A DNA stretch of 64,000 nt. Source: Acanthacorydalis orientalis (Eukaryota; Arthropoda; Insecta; Megaloptera; Corydalidae). The translations under genes and the position numbers were made by a program. Location: assembly GCA_034766995.1 (NCBI GenBank), contig CM068322.1, positions 6,318,089-6,382,088 of the forward strand. The letters are read 5' to 3'. The first letter of the stretch is position 1, and each line of letters opens with the position of its first letter. Of this stretch, positions 1 to 14,670 are shown piece by piece. Below the pieces are notes generated by a model. That model worked only from the letters and a program-made list of their open reading frames with translations, did not search any database and had not been told where the DNA came from.

Positions 1-1181
1 ATTATATAATTCTATACTCTACAAATCCGATAATCGACTATTCCGCAATCAGAGGACCTGATTCTGAATGTATCCGTGACATCTCATTTATATCGAATGC
101 AGACTAATATCCCGATAGTCAGATAGAGATATATTGTCTTGATTAATCACAAGAATTACCAGAATAAAATATTTTTGTACAGAATACAAAGATAGGAATA
201 CATAAGTAAATATATTGGCAGATTGTCACTCAGACTAGAAATGGTGTGAACAATGCAAAATGTAATAATAGCGCAATGTTTTATTTTTTCTTAACCTCAA
301 ACGACATTTTTTTACATTTTTTTTTTCTTTTTTTTTATTCGTTTCGTGCCGATAAAATCGAACGATTCGAATACCCCGTACCCTGTCTATATCAAAAAAC
401 GAAATTAAATATATTTTTAAATGGCGAACAATTGACAAATACTTCGTTTCCTGTAATACTTTGGCTTAAGCTCAACAATGATCTGGAAATATGTACTCGT
501 TTTTCGCGAAAACTCTTAAATGCATTGTCGAATTTTCCTCTTAATAAACTCCATTCATTACAATATAAATGCATGCTATATTAAAAATTGTGTGTAAAAA
601 GTTTCTTCATATTTTGTTTCTTCTTCAATTTCTACTCTAAAAATGTGCAATGAGAAATGGAACACGAGAAGTTCATTGGTCCAAAAATAGGTGCAAAAAA
701 TGTACAGTTCTCGAAGCATATTTAGTCATATCTTTTTTTAAATATAATCTTTAAATTATTTTACTATTATCGAAGGTTCGAATGACATGCATCATGAAAA
801 ATACTAATATATTTTGAACAATTTGTCCTGAAATTCATCTAGATCATAAGAATAAAGTGTCTCACACTATCTCGCTCTCATATTTTTACAAATTCTAAAT
901 CCGAGGAGCAGAGATGAAAAATTACCGAACTGATTTTGCACCACAATTTGACCGATTTATGTGATACGAGAATATAGATTCATTTGTATTTCGTCTGTCT
1001 GTTCGCTCACGATCGCCACCGCCGTCGCGAGTGACGCAGAGAAGCTACGCTACTATGTTCGAAATGTCATAACGGACCGCTCAATATCTCCCGTCCGATC
1101 GGAATATCGCCAAGCGTCATGATCTCTAGTGATATAAAAATACAAATCATAGTACGACGACGGTATGTACGTGAACCTGCT
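1..1181. other. Probable RhoBTB 3' UTR / downstream region
   Basis: No gene supported. A GC-elevated block at about 985-1180 stands out from the AT-rich surroundings. Overlapping open frames at 246-584 on both strands are low-complexity T-runs and look accidental. Minus-strand AATAAA strings occur near 280 and 332 and could serve for polyadenylation, but AT richness makes this weak. Confidence 0.4.
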
Positions 1182-1281
1182 TTACAAGTCAAGTGTTGAA
1201 ATTTGAATTATTATCAATATCGCTAAGATGGTACAGATAAATCCGACAAGCACTGGTAGTATCAGAATGAATCGAAGAGAT
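1182..1281 (-). CDS. Candidate extension exon encoding a membrane tail, downstream of RhoBTB stop
   Basis: A strong acceptor (TTTCTTCTTTCAG) precedes this block. If joined to a donor GGAG|GTAATT at 1891/1892, the frame after the RhoBTB TGA continues: QQDNGHW-R then SLRFILILPVLVGFICTILA and further Ile/Leu residues to TAA at 1182-1184, 40 residues in all. About 22 of them form one uninterrupted hydrophobic segment preceded by Arg, the pattern of a tail anchor. It would need stop readthrough, recoding, or an unseen splice that removes the TGA; otherwise this is a spliced 3' UTR and the frame match is chance. No family member known to me has such a tail. Confidence 0.4.
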
Positions 1282-1914
1282 CTGAAAGAAGAAAGATGTA
1301 ATATCAGTAATATGAGAATAAAAATATTTTAAAGCATGTTAGTTCTTTTTAGATATTATTGTCTTCCAACAAATATTGCTTTTAAAAATCATATAAATAT
1401 TTCAGTTTTTTCATTTTGTTAAGATATCGCAAAATGAATGAAAATATTTATCTGAAAATAAGAATAAAACAAAAAAATTAATAACAATTAATTCAAAATA
1501 ATTATTTACAAATTACAATTATAATGGCTAGTTAAATTTACTACTTTTGTTGTCAATGAATAAATAAATTTTGTTTATCGTTTTGCAAAGATCACAATTA
1601 TCTGCAAATACTTATTTAAGAAAACATAGATGAACCATACCAAATTTAAAAACAGATGCATTCTAAAATAATTATGAACACTATTATAACAATTTTTCAT
1701 AAAAATGTACTGAAATAATAAATACTTTTAAAAAAGAACACTTAAAAATTACATGTAGAATATGAAACATCTATGAAAGATGTCATTGTATATAAAGAAA
1801 TATAAACAAGGTGCATAAAAACAAAAATGTGTATAATTTCTAAGCCCAAAAATAGTTTAATTACTTTGAAACAAATAATAAATTGAATTACCTCCAGTGC
1901 CCATTGTCTTGCTG

Positions 1915-2119
1915 TCAGAGATTATCTTCTTGACTATTAGTTGTCTCATTAAACAAACTTGTTGAAACATCTGGATTTGATTCTACTGCAACAGCTCTCC
2001 TCGATTTTCCTGAAAAGCAGAGGCAGCCGGAACTACTCTCACTGCGTTTCAATGCTGGTTTGTTTTCCTTGTCTCGTTCAGCTAAACATCTCTGATAATA
2101 ATCATAATCTTTGAGATAC
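1915..2119 (-). CDS. RhoBTB: RhoBTB last annotated coding exon
   Basis: Acceptor TTTTAG, then [20 protein letters not shown], a basic Ser-rich stretch with a cysteine pair ([11 protein letters not shown]) that could be lipid-modified, and an acidic end [11 protein letters not shown] before TGA at 1915-1917. The base after TGA is C, a context that in other animals favours readthrough. The exon sequence continues open past the stop to a donor at 1891/1892. Confidence 0.88.
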
Positions 2120-5100
2120 CTAAAATAAAAAACATGAAAACCATGAGTAATATATTCCTTCTCCCTTCAAAATAAATAAATAACTAACCAAACAGGAGGC
2201 CAACGATGCTCACTTAAGTATTCTTGATTCTCTGGATGTAGTAAACGAACACTTCTCGGTGACATTTTACAGAGTTTGTTGTAGTTTATGCACAGATGAT
2301 TCATGCACCAGTCTGCTAACTGGTGTGCATTATGTAGCTATAAAAAAGATATTCACATTTACAAGAGACCATTACAAATTTTTAAACAATGATATGTACC
2401 TTAACTGGCTCCAAAAGCCTCAAACAGTGCTCAATAGCGTCGCTGCTGTCATTCTGTGCAAGCCTCGACAGGTCTTCAATGACTCTACACTCAACGAGAT
2501 TGACAAGTCTCGGTAAACACAGTCTGTTTGCTAATTCAAGCAGATTAAAGCATTTAGCTGCAGCGATTGCTGGTACTTCATCCGTATATAAATAACACAG
2601 TAGTTTGTGAAATGTGTATTCTCTAACACCGGGAAATACGATCTAGAAAAGACAATTAGATTTACAAAATTATTAGGAGTTATTACCCAAATATGATTTT
2701 TCAATACAAAATTTATTTTTTCAAAATTTTAAATTAATTAATCTTTTGATTGGCTATATGTACATAGATAAATATAATTAATTATTAATAAGTTATTCAT
2801 AAATGAATTTTTATTTCAATATAAAAACAATTTAATATTCATCATTGATTTCAGTTCTTTTTTAAAAATGTATTTTTGAAAGAAATTATTACATAGAAAT
2901 AAAGCATATAATTCTAGCAGTGAACTTTTATTCTGAATATTGATTCATTCTTACCACTTTTGCTTGACTTTCTCTAAAATCACCGCTAAACATCGCCTTC
3001 ATCATGTCGCACCGAGCGACAAGCATTGGCTTATGTGCCGGATATGCGCCATCGTCTAATTCAAATATAACATCAGCAAATAATCCTTGCTCGAGACAAA
3101 GCTCTTCGAGCCGTTGACGAAATGCTTGTGAAAAGTGCTCCATTGCGTCATTGTTCAAAAATTGGTGGTTTGCTTGTATATTCGACAGTAGAACAGTGAG
3201 TTGCGGAAGTTCAAGGAATTCAGCTGCTTGTCTCATTTCCTGCAATGCATCCACACCATACAGAATAGCCATTCGTATGAATAAAAAACATGTGGAAAAA
3301 CAGCATATAGACTATTACGATTAATATTAATAATAAAGATGTCCCATAAATAATGTTTCTTCGAAGTCATAAAATTTCACATTGTGAAAGTTATTTAAAA
3401 ATCGTTTACTGCTTAATTTGGAATACAAATTTGATCAACATAAACATTAACAATTAGATTTTAAGATGATTAAATATAAAGTTTACTTACAATCTTCAAG
3501 ATGAAATGTTTAATTAAGTAAATCATGAAAAAGCATGTCTTTTGTTCCTGTTTCTTTATATTACCTAAAATGAATTAAGCATTTGCAAATAAAATTAAAA
3601 GTATTCAAATATACTAATAAATCGAATCTTCAACTATTTGAAACATACCAAATTCAGAAAAATAAATTTTTAAATATGAAAGAAAATAACAATAATTACA
3701 CATGTGATAATGTACTTTTCTTTCTTTTATTATACAAAAGTACAGCTAGTTTCATTATATATTCAGAACTTCTGATAAAGGAGTGTCTACAAATTAACAT
3801 AATATATGTTTTCAAATTAGTTCATCAAAAAACTATATATATTAAGTTATTTATATTTCCATTCATTTTCTAAGTGAAATTCATAAAAATAAGAAGGAAA
3901 TATTTAGTAGAAAAAATAAAATAAATCAAATAAGAAACAAAATAGTATTATTAAATGAAAAAAAATCCAATTTATTAATTAAAAGAGATTTATTATTATA
4001 AAAGAGATTTTACCAGAGGTTAATGACTTCTCTCCATCATTATTAAATAATGAAAATTATCCAGAAAATTCAAGGACAGAAAATCCTTACAATTAAACAC
4101 TATTACAAATATATGTTACATCCTAATAAAATATCGACAAATTAAAAAATACATTATTAAGCAGTGCTCTATTAGATGTAAAACAAAAAATAAAGGATTA
4201 TAATTATTCTAAGATATTGGACAATCATACTGAAACGATAAAAATCAGTTTAAAATGAATTTTAATTCACCTTAATCAATAAAAAAATGGCCTTTCCAAG
4301 TATGCATATAAAATTCATGGTTATGCAGACAGACGATAGTTCATTTTTATTTGTTAAGTTTTAATTATTATATCAAAGTAGTTTCAGAAATTGAATTTTA
4401 AGTTGATTAAAGTTGAAGTTCAGAAAGACAGTATATTACTACTGGCTCAATTCAATCTGTATCTGTTAATTAAGCAGAGAAGCAATGAATAGCATTTGTG
4501 AAAAATACTACAATTATGGAAAGAAACTCATGCTTATATAAATGGATGAAAATTATCTTTAAAATTAGATATATTTTTAAATGAAATTCACAATGTAGGC
4601 TTAGAGATTTGTTTTCTATCAAACATCAGCAAACTATATGAAAAAAATTACTACTATTATTCTTTGTTGTACAGAATGTAATTTTCATGTTAATGTTATT
4701 CATGTGACGGTATACTGGAAACTTAAATTAAATTAATAAATTTAGTAGGAATCTTTCTGGATAATCTTTTTCAATCACTTCTTTATTTAGATTATCTGAC
4801 CATCTAAATATAAAATCTTCTATATTACATTTATTCCAACAAAGCATAATGAGTAATATTCACTTCCTGAAGTATATATTATTAATACAAAATAAGTTAA
4901 GTTACAATTTAATTTTGGCATGGAAGCTAAATTTAATTGTGCAAATGAAATTGATTTTTCTATACCTTAGCGCCATCATTTATTCTAATACGCATAAGCA
5001 ACAATTACAAAATGACCAATAGTCAATTACTGAACATTTTTGATCAGACATTTTCTTGTAATTTGTGGACTGAGTGACAACCACGGTCGTATATAACCGT

Positions 5101-6961
5101 GGTAACAATACATTGGCGTAAGCTTAATTAATTAGCTATTAATAATAAAATTTAATATTTTTATTCAATTAATAATTGTCAGCTATAATGAACCAATTAG
5201 TATATTATTGTTGTTTTATTACGAATCGTAGTTGCTTTCACTAATAGATATGGCAGCATGAATGTATGAGAAATAAAAATATCAACAATTGAAATAGCTT
5301 CTAATTAATAGATAAATTTTGAAAGATTTGGAAGGTCAATAATTTTTAACATAAAATATGATTAAAAAAATAAAACCTTATATGGGAACAGAACCTTATA
5401 CTTTATGAGTTTGAAGCGAATAAGTGAGAGGTATTAAGTTGTATAAATAGGCTTAGGACTTCACTCGACGAATTATAATATATAGTATTTGCTATTTTAA
5501 TGAAAGAAAGTTAAAATGAATATACTTGATCTATTTTTGCCATTTAAGGTACTAAGGCTGTATAAATACGATTTCGTTTCTTGTAAATTTGATCTAAATG
5601 AAAACATTGTTTTTAAGTAATTCGTAATACATCTATTTTATTCTAAACTTTCTTAAACACGCACATTATTCATGAGACGATCTATTAATCACATAACGCA
5701 TGATTTGACACTACAACTATATTCTATTATGATAGTCGAGCATCTGTCTGGTGGCAAAGTATGAGAAAAATTTGAAAACTGAAACGTTAGTTTGTAATGA
5801 AACGATGCGATGAGTTTATACAGTACACAGTTTACGAACGGTTTTGTTTAAGTTTTTTGCTACATGGTATTATACCTGTTTGTTGCGGAAATGAAGTGAA
5901 GTGTTCTCAGTTGTAATATTTTCTTATATACACACAAAAATATCTGATATTTGTAAAAATGACCGTTTATGATTTGATGCTTTATGTCATAGTTTAATTA
6001 TTTTATTTTATATCTTACCAGTAGCAATCCAATAGATGCCGACTGTAAATTTAGTAATTAATACCAAACAGTTTGTCTCTATACACTACAACATAATCGT
6101 ATTGACTAGTTTTTTTTTCTTAAAATCTATTTGGCTGAACCTAACGATTAATTTTTAATTAGAATAACCGTCAAGCAACGTTAGAAAGATCGGATCAATT
6201 TCTTCACATAAAAATTGAATCATAGAAACAAGAACTAGGAATAATTACGATCAGAAACGTTATATATGTTCTGTGATAAATGCTAGAGATGAGAGAATAA
6301 AAATAGTTACTGAAAGTATTTGAGAAAAATATGTTTTTATTCAGTATTTCATCTTTGGAATCGAAAAGTCTGAGTATAAGTAAAACAATATGCACACTAA
6401 ATAGATTTTACTACAGCTTGGAATAATTGTGACGAAGTAGTCTCCTGCTCGGCATTCCATCATCGGTATTGCACTTCTTTTAAGTGAATTATAAACAATA
6501 TTATCATTAAATGTAAACTCTTTTATGAAACCAGTTTAACTAATGCACACCAATACGTTTTTCTTATAGCAAAATACGCATCAAAATAGCAAAAATGCAT
6601 ATTTTATGTTTTTAGATTTTAAAGTGTATGTCTATATTTTAAATACAATACAAAATAAAAAAGTTAAAAAGCAGGCAGCTTAAGATGTCTTAAAAAGTAT
6701 TCAAGATTACTAAGTGAAACTACACTTAAATGAAAAGTTTGTCTACAACAATCAGTGCGTTTCCTAATGATTGCGCAAAAGCGATTGTATGTAATTTCAA
6801 ATTATATTTGTTTATATATTTTAAACAAAACATAGCGTTTGTGGTGTTACAGATTGTTTTATTTAATTGTCTTGCTGTGAAATGAACTGGTAATAATATT
6901 TATTTATCTTTTATTAGAATGTATTTTTTTGTAACAATGCTATATTTATATTTAATCACTA

Positions 6962-7009
<48 letters not shown>

Positions 7010-9400
7010 CATATATATTTCCCAATAATACAAACAGTATTACCAATTTTATACATATAAGAAAAGCATGCATACACATTTTCAACATTTTCATGAAAAA
7101 ATTCAAATAATAAAATTTTCGACATATTTACTTTTTACTCAATAATTATTAAATTTATTTATTAATTTTTATCAGTTTGTATCTTATTTTGATCTTTTTA
7201 CATCAGTCTAATTTCTTTTTCTTTTTTTATTCTGCTGACAAATGATCAGAAGCGTTGTATGGTCAACCCATCTAAATTTTTGTATTGAAGTACACTATAT
7301 CATAGTACAATTTTAGATTTTTACTTAAATATCACACTACGAGCATTATGAATCAAGAAAGGGTAATATGATATCATTAGTTTGTTTTGATTTTTTTCAT
7401 TTTCTAGAAATATGATTGTTAAAATTATACGTAATTTGTATTTATAAAAGATCTCTATACAACTAAAATCATATTTTAACTTAACACTATCATTTTTAAT
7501 TTTTATTTAGAAAAAATATTTATTCCATTATTTATTTTGACTGTTTCCTTTTTGAAAATTTAGGACGAACGCAAATGATAATCTCACCAAAAGAACTTGA
7601 ATGTTTCGTATAACTTTACTATTCGATTCTAAAAATTTAGAATTAGTAAAATTACATATTATTTAATAAAAAAAAATCAATACAATAGTTTCTGAAAATT
7701 CAAGTTTAAAAAGATTTCAATTATTTGGCGGAATATATAATTTCATGTAAAAGAAATTAATGATTTTTTTTGTATACCTTTGGTCTCAACGGCTTATAAA
7801 TCTTAAAGAATAATTGAACCAAAATTGGTTGCATTTGTAGTTGTATCTTGAATAGTTTGGGATATTGGGTAGAAATCATAAAAGAAGGTAAGTTTAGAAT
7901 AAAACCTTTCAAATGGCATGTTTATTTTTCACCATAATCACCACGATTTTTAATAGTACTTCTGCTGATGTGTTACAAATTTCTTTATCTCATTAGTGGA
8001 AAAATCTGATGTTTGTTCTACTAGCTCATTTACGATAGCATTATCTTGATCATTAGAATTCAAATACCTTTCTTTAAGGTTCCAATTTAGTGCTAGGAAT
8101 AAATGAAAGGCAGTGGTGTTAGATTTATACCATAAGATGTGGCCTCATAACGAGTAAAAATCTGTCATTAGGAAGCCTAAAATGTATATGAGGTACTTTT
8201 TCTTTTAAAACTCCCAGTTTTATAGCAATGGCACTAGATACTTTCCTTTTTTTTATTCTGCAGGCAAATTATCAGAAGCGGTGTATGATCAACCCATCTA
8301 AATGTTACTACAAAACTACAACTCTATAAAATATTTCTACGCGATTAAAAATTTATAAAACTGTGGGCATCAATACAAAGCAAGCTTTTATTTAATCAGA
8401 ATTAGTACTTCTTCGATTGTTTTCAAACTTTTTGAGTTTATGACTTTCATAACTCATTACCTGCTTCGCATAACAAATTTTCCATACATCTCTTTTCAAT
8501 ATATCATCCAAAATTTGTATATCTGTAGATAGAAAATTTTGACAAAAATTTTAAGTTATTTGGAGTCTTCACTTTCACACGGATGCTTTTCATAGTTCAT
8601 TAAATAAGCTCTAGACTTCCCACTAAGACATTCTCTTAACTGCCTGTACCGTTCAACTGATATAACTAAGCACATAGTATAAAATAATTAAAAATGTGGG
8701 GACCTCAAGCATATAATGCACATATAAATAGCATATTTTACTATGCCTCTTTCTTGACAATTTATGAACTTATGTAGAAATATTTTGATCCGTTTTCATA
8801 GTGTCAAGACATATTTTTATCCTTAAATATGATAGAAGAAAAAAGTTATATAAGACACTGGCTGTTTTATAAGTTTCAAAAAGACAATTATGCCACGGTA
8901 ACATAAAGATGTATTAAGTATTTGGTGAGGATGTATTATCAAAACTATTATATCAAAAGTGCTTTGTAAAATTCCTTTTCGGATATTTCAATTTGCAAAA
9001 TAAAATGAGGTTAAGAAAGCTCACACCTAAAAATGACGGTTTTTTTCTAACTCAGTAAATATAACATTTCAACTCGGAATCTATCAAAATAGATAGTATT
9101 TAATGCCTTGATTTTGTGTTCAAATTGAGTTGGTGAAGACCGCATAAACGCATGGAAAAAACACGTTATCGTAAAGCGTTCTTCGAATATCGCTCATCAA
9201 AATAGGTAGCCTTTTACCTATTTCATTTCAGGACATTAAAAATTGATCATTTACAGATTTTTTAAAGAAACATTATCCTGGTAAATTTCATTCTTTTGGA
9301 TCACCTGAATCTCTATTCTTCACTACTAGTTTCGGTACGTGTGCTATCTTCAGATAATGTTAAAGGGTTATTTTAAATGTAATTTATGTTCATTTATATG

Positions 9401-9444
<44 letters not shown>

Positions 9445-12400
9445 ATATATATAGATATATGCCACAGAAACAACGCTGCTCAAACTACAAGAGCTGGACT
9501 TGGAAACTTTCTGTTATCCACCGTATTCACCAGACCTTGCACCAACTGACTACCACTTCTTCCAGACTTCGGACCACATTTTTACATGGAAAATTATTCA
9601 ATTCTCAACAAGCTGTGGAAAACACTTTTCGCGATTTCATCGCCACTCACTTCCCACCCGGACTTATTCGTTGCTAGCATAAACAAACTATCTTTAAGAT
9701 GGAAAAACTGTGTCGATAGTTTAGGTACATACTTCGATTAATTGTACTGCTTCTTCTTTGAGACATAATAAACTAAATTTTTGATTGGAAATCGGATATT
9801 TCATATTTACATTTAATTTCATAAAAAAAATGTTCTTTTGTTTATTGTAAAATATTATGCATTTTCATTCATTCGACATCATTTAAGAAACAAATAACGT
9901 ATGCTTTTTATTAATTGTCGATCTTTCCAACGCAGAAGCGGTATGAGATAGGGTTACAAACTATATTATAAAACCTCGACCGAGCAACGACTCGACTCAC
10001 CTGTAACTCGCAGAATCGTTTGTCGATCATTCCCGTGTAGACGAACTTGAGACATTGGTGCATTGCCTGTGGCGTGACGAGCTTAGTAAGTGTGATCACT
10101 GTCTGCGTGTTCGACGTCTGCAGTCCTTCGCATTGCGTTATGCGTATCGACTGGAATGCGGGGTGATTGAGTTCCCTGTTTGCACCGAGTGATCTCTTTA
10201 TCATATCGGATGAAGGTAGTATGTGACAACTGGATCTCCTTTTCAGCTGTTCCCACATTCTGAATAGATATACAACATTTATGATATTTACAATATTAAT
10301 GGATCGTACTCAACACGTTCGAATGAATATACTCACTTTGAAGCTTTCTGTTGTTCTGAGTTTATTAACAATTCCGTATCTTCGTTGAATTCACCGACGG
10401 TCGCTTCGCCGAATGTACTCACCTATTGAAAAAACAAATATCAAACAAACATCAATTAAATTTCAATTTCTTATTAGAAAGTGTATATCAATCATTCAAT
10501 ATATAAAAAGATACAAAATGTAATATACTAATATATTTTGATTAAGCAGTGGTGGAAAAAATAATTCGTATACTATGCATATAATGTTTGATTATATCAA
10601 ATATCATTTACTATAATACTGAAAACTCCTGATATTTACCATATAAATGAACGGCGGCATATTATCAGTGCTATCTATTGGCTTGAGCTGATGTTTGTAC
10701 GAAACCTATAATTTTGAATTGACCACTTCATTAAATAAAATGATATTGACTTTGTTTATATATTTAGAAATCAAGTAATAATTGATTAAAAAACACACAT
10801 TTCATAATAATGCGTTGTATATTACAAATTAAATTTGAATTATAATATAGAAAACTCATTTATTAGTTATTTTTCTCGATTTAAATAATTTATACGAGTT
10901 AAATTATCATTATTTATATTATTGTTTGGCTTTTCACAAACACATGTAATAATTTTCTTATTTTGTTTTTGGTGTCTACATTTTTTTGTTAGTGTCAAAT
11001 TATCCTGATAAATGAAAAAAATTCATTAAGTAAATTATAGTTATTAACCCTTTCGCAACGACGGGCGACTATAGTCGCTTTTCACAAGACACCGTTCATA
11101 TACGACGGGCTCTCCACAAGACGCCATTTATATACGAGTCGCTCGTCACGAAACTTCGTACACTTACACTGGAATTGCAGTTTCGATGTCTAAATGTTTT
11201 TTTCCACAACATATCATTTATTTCGTACTTCTTTATATTGGATATTACATAGACTTCTAAACCGTTGCTACCAAAAATTCATCAATTTTCTAGACTGAAT
11301 TCGGGAATAAAAGCACCAATTAATAATTCTGCATCAGTTTTAGACTATTTTCAATTATTCTTTTCTGAGAATTTTGTTCAATTCATTGTTGAAACGACAA
11401 ATGATTATCGGAACAGCGTAGATAATAATAATGTTTGGCGAAATAATAACTAGGGATCGGTGTTTATATTTATTAAAAATGTTACATTTCAATACGAATG
11501 ATGTGGAAGCAGATGAAGATAAATTATATAAAATAAGTGAAATCTGGGAGATGCTTAGACAAAGTTTTAGGGATGCATTCTATTTCATTTTACGATATTT
11601 CATTTTACGATAACTCGAGTAACATTCGTTAATATTCGATTTGCTTGTTCTTAAAATAGGCGCAAGCAACGCACGTTCTTTCGCGAACAGTTGCTAATCA
11701 ATTTTATTCGAATGGGTAGTAGCATTGAATAGAAATCATAGTAAGTGTTTTTTTGATATTTTCATAGTTTTTAAAATCGCCAAAAATGGAAAGTGATAGT
11801 GAATGTGAAGATGTAGACAGAAAATTCGGAGAGTGAATCATGTACTTCCGTCAGTTCAGAATCCAAATACGACCACCAAAATATGCAAAATTCAACCATT
11901 TTGACAGAAATTAATATAAACACAAATATTCTACCACCTTTAGTGCCTTTTTCATTTAAGGGAAATTCATCTATAAATGCAGAAATTTTATCGTTTACTC
12001 AGCATTGTCAGTATTTCAATTACTATTTTGATGGTGACTTGGCGGAAAAAAATATAGAAGAAATCAATTTGTTTACCATTCAATCTCAGCAGATTAGATC
12101 AACAACAGAAAATCAAGGGAAGCCGATAAATTTAACCGAATTGCCGATTTATTTTATAATTGGCATGATTATGCATATACTATATAAGCCTGAAAAAAAT
12201 GTATTGGTCGAAAATTGAGTCCACTTATACTCCTTTTTTTGAAAAAGTAACGTTTCATAGACGATACATATTGATAAAAAAAATTACATTTTTCCAGCAA
12301 CGAAACATATAGCTCTGCTGCTACACATCCAAATCAAAAAACTAAATAAAATTTCGCCTGTATATGTACACCACAATGAGAAACTTCAACAAGCATACTT

Positions 12401-13443
12401 ATCAGAATGAGATATTACCATCAATGAAAGCTTCATGCTGTATAAGGGAACATTGGGTTGGGTACAAGATTTTACAATGAAACGCGCTAGATTTAGAATA
12501 AAAAACTTTTTTTGTGTGAATCAAAATCCAATTATATATGATCTTCTTTAGTATATATAGACAAAGGATTAGTTATTAGCGATAATGAATTTTCGAATTT
12601 AGCCATATTCACCTAACCAGTAATTATGAGTTTATTAAAGCAATTACTACACAAAAGCCATTGTCTAACACTAGACACTTATTATATCTCACCTGAACTG
12701 GTAGATCTATTAATTGTACATAAAACATATACATATATGATACTAAACGAATAAACAGGAAAGGTATACTGGAAAATATAAAATACCGAAAAAAAGTTCG
12801 CAAGAAACATATCAGCTTATCGACGACAAAAAATAATGATCAAGACGGAAAAATAAACGAGATGTTTACTTTCTTTCACTATTCATGGAGCAGACATAAT
12901 CTAATTTACGAAACGAGGAGAAAAAATTATAAAACCTAAAGTAGCTGTTGATTATAACTTCAGCATGGGAGGTGTTGATCGGGTTGATCAGAACCTTTAT
13001 AACTACTTTTATATCCAGAAACATGGGTAAAAAGTATTAGACAGAAATTTTTCTCCATCTTAGGGAATAAGAATTATGAAACGATTATATTTTATGCCCA
13101 AAAAACGGTGGTACTATGTCACTTAAATTTTAGATTGAATTTCATAAATGAATTCATATAAAAATACCATTCTCCAGTTCTCCTCAAAAGATGGACGTCC
13201 AAGTAACACTACTAATCCGTTACAATTAACTGAAAGGTATTTTGTCGAACCCATTCCAATGATCGAAAAAAAAACAACACCGACGAGAAGATGTGTAGTA
13301 TGTTGTTCGAAAACAATGAATTTGGAAAAAGAGTGAGAAAAGAACCCAGATATTTCTGCCAAGATTGCGATGTTTGTCTCTACTTGTAGCCATGTTTTAA
13401 TACATATCACACAGAATATAATTGTTAATAAATGGGCACAAAA

Positions 13444-13485
<42 letters not shown>

Positions 13486-14627
13486 TTGTGTATATACATT
13501 ATTATGTTCATCAGAACCTGTAATTATTTTCTTTTCTGCTACAAAAACATTTTTTTTAGTTTTACTAATAAAATAATTTGTATATTATTAAAATGTTTTA
13601 CAATATTTTTTTGTACTTTACTGATCTAAATAAGTTATTGTTAAGACCCGAGTATGTGTATTCGGTATCAGAAGTGGGTGTTACTTTAAAATCGCAGCTG
13701 GCCGGTGAATACAAAGGCAGATTATATATGTTATAGCAGGCTAGTGTTGATAAACATAGGTTTTTATCTGTCTCTCGCGCTGTCAACAAACAGTTCAATT
13801 TAAAATTTGAGTTAGTCTACAGCACAATTCAGAATAGGATCTGCATTGATCATTATTAAATAAAATACACTTATTAAATTAATAAGTGTGCGCAGTTTGA
13901 CATTACAGAAGCTGCATATGTTTGCTGCACCAACTCGCATTTTACAGTTATTAATATTAAAAAATATATCATTTTCTAAAATATTTAAGAAACCTGATAG
14001 TTTTTGTCATACTTTTAAAAAATAGGATTACGTGGTTAAATAACGTTATTTTTATAAATTTATTCATAATTTTATATTGAAAATAATTTATACATTTTAT
14101 TGCTGCTAATAATTCAAATAATTTGAATAAAATACTAACTTTTAAAGAATACAAAAAAATTATATACTGGTTACAGAAACGCTTCCTATCAAATAACTAT
14201 ATTAAAAAAAAAGTTTTAATGTAATTTTAGTCAGACGGCACCGAAAGTCAATAGACATCGACTGAAACAACAATGTAGTTCAATAATCTAATAAAATGAG
14301 AATAATATTCTCGTCTCGGAAACCTTTGTGTATTTGATTTAATTACTCTGCCTTTGACTATGTAAACACACTGATATGGAATACTAAACACATTTGTTGT
14401 AATAAATTCAACTTATAATGATATACTGGATTTAACCCAAATAAATTAAACTTTCATTATGATGAAAATTAAAACTATTGGAAACAGTATTTAAATAATT
14501 AAGAAATTTACAATACTCAGTGATTTCAAATGCAAACGTTTAAATACATTTAAATATTTAAAAACAGACAGTACAGACTGCATTTCATATTTTTACAAAT
14601 ACTTTCAATAAAATTATTAAAAATAGG

Positions 14628-14670
<43 letters not shown>

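Larger units (their letters stand above)
3240..10000 (-). other. RhoBTB intron, 6.8 kb
   Basis: Non-coding. It holds a short hairpin (ACCACGGT at 5080-5087 and its complement at 5096-5103), a TA microsatellite at 6965-7005, a direct repeat pair at 7212-7276 and 8240-8303, a Penelope-like end repeat near 9290-9365, and a mariner 3' fragment at 9458-9822. I see no gene in the remainder, which is plain AT-rich DNA. Confidence 0.6.

Noticed and set aside
246..584. Overlapping open frames on both strands at the left edge
   Set aside because: Driven by poly-T/poly-A runs; likely 3' UTR or intergenic DNA.
2928..3272. Open frame starting with Met at 3272 as a separate BTB gene
   Set aside because: It is an internal RhoBTB exon. 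The residues before the GCATTGCAG acceptor are intronic, and joining to the upstream exon at CELQ restores the family sequence.
5080..5103. Short hairpin ACCACGGT-loop-ACCGTGGT as a terminator or regulatory RNA
   Set aside because: Eight base pairs in an intron with no other support; such hairpins are expected by chance in 64 kb.
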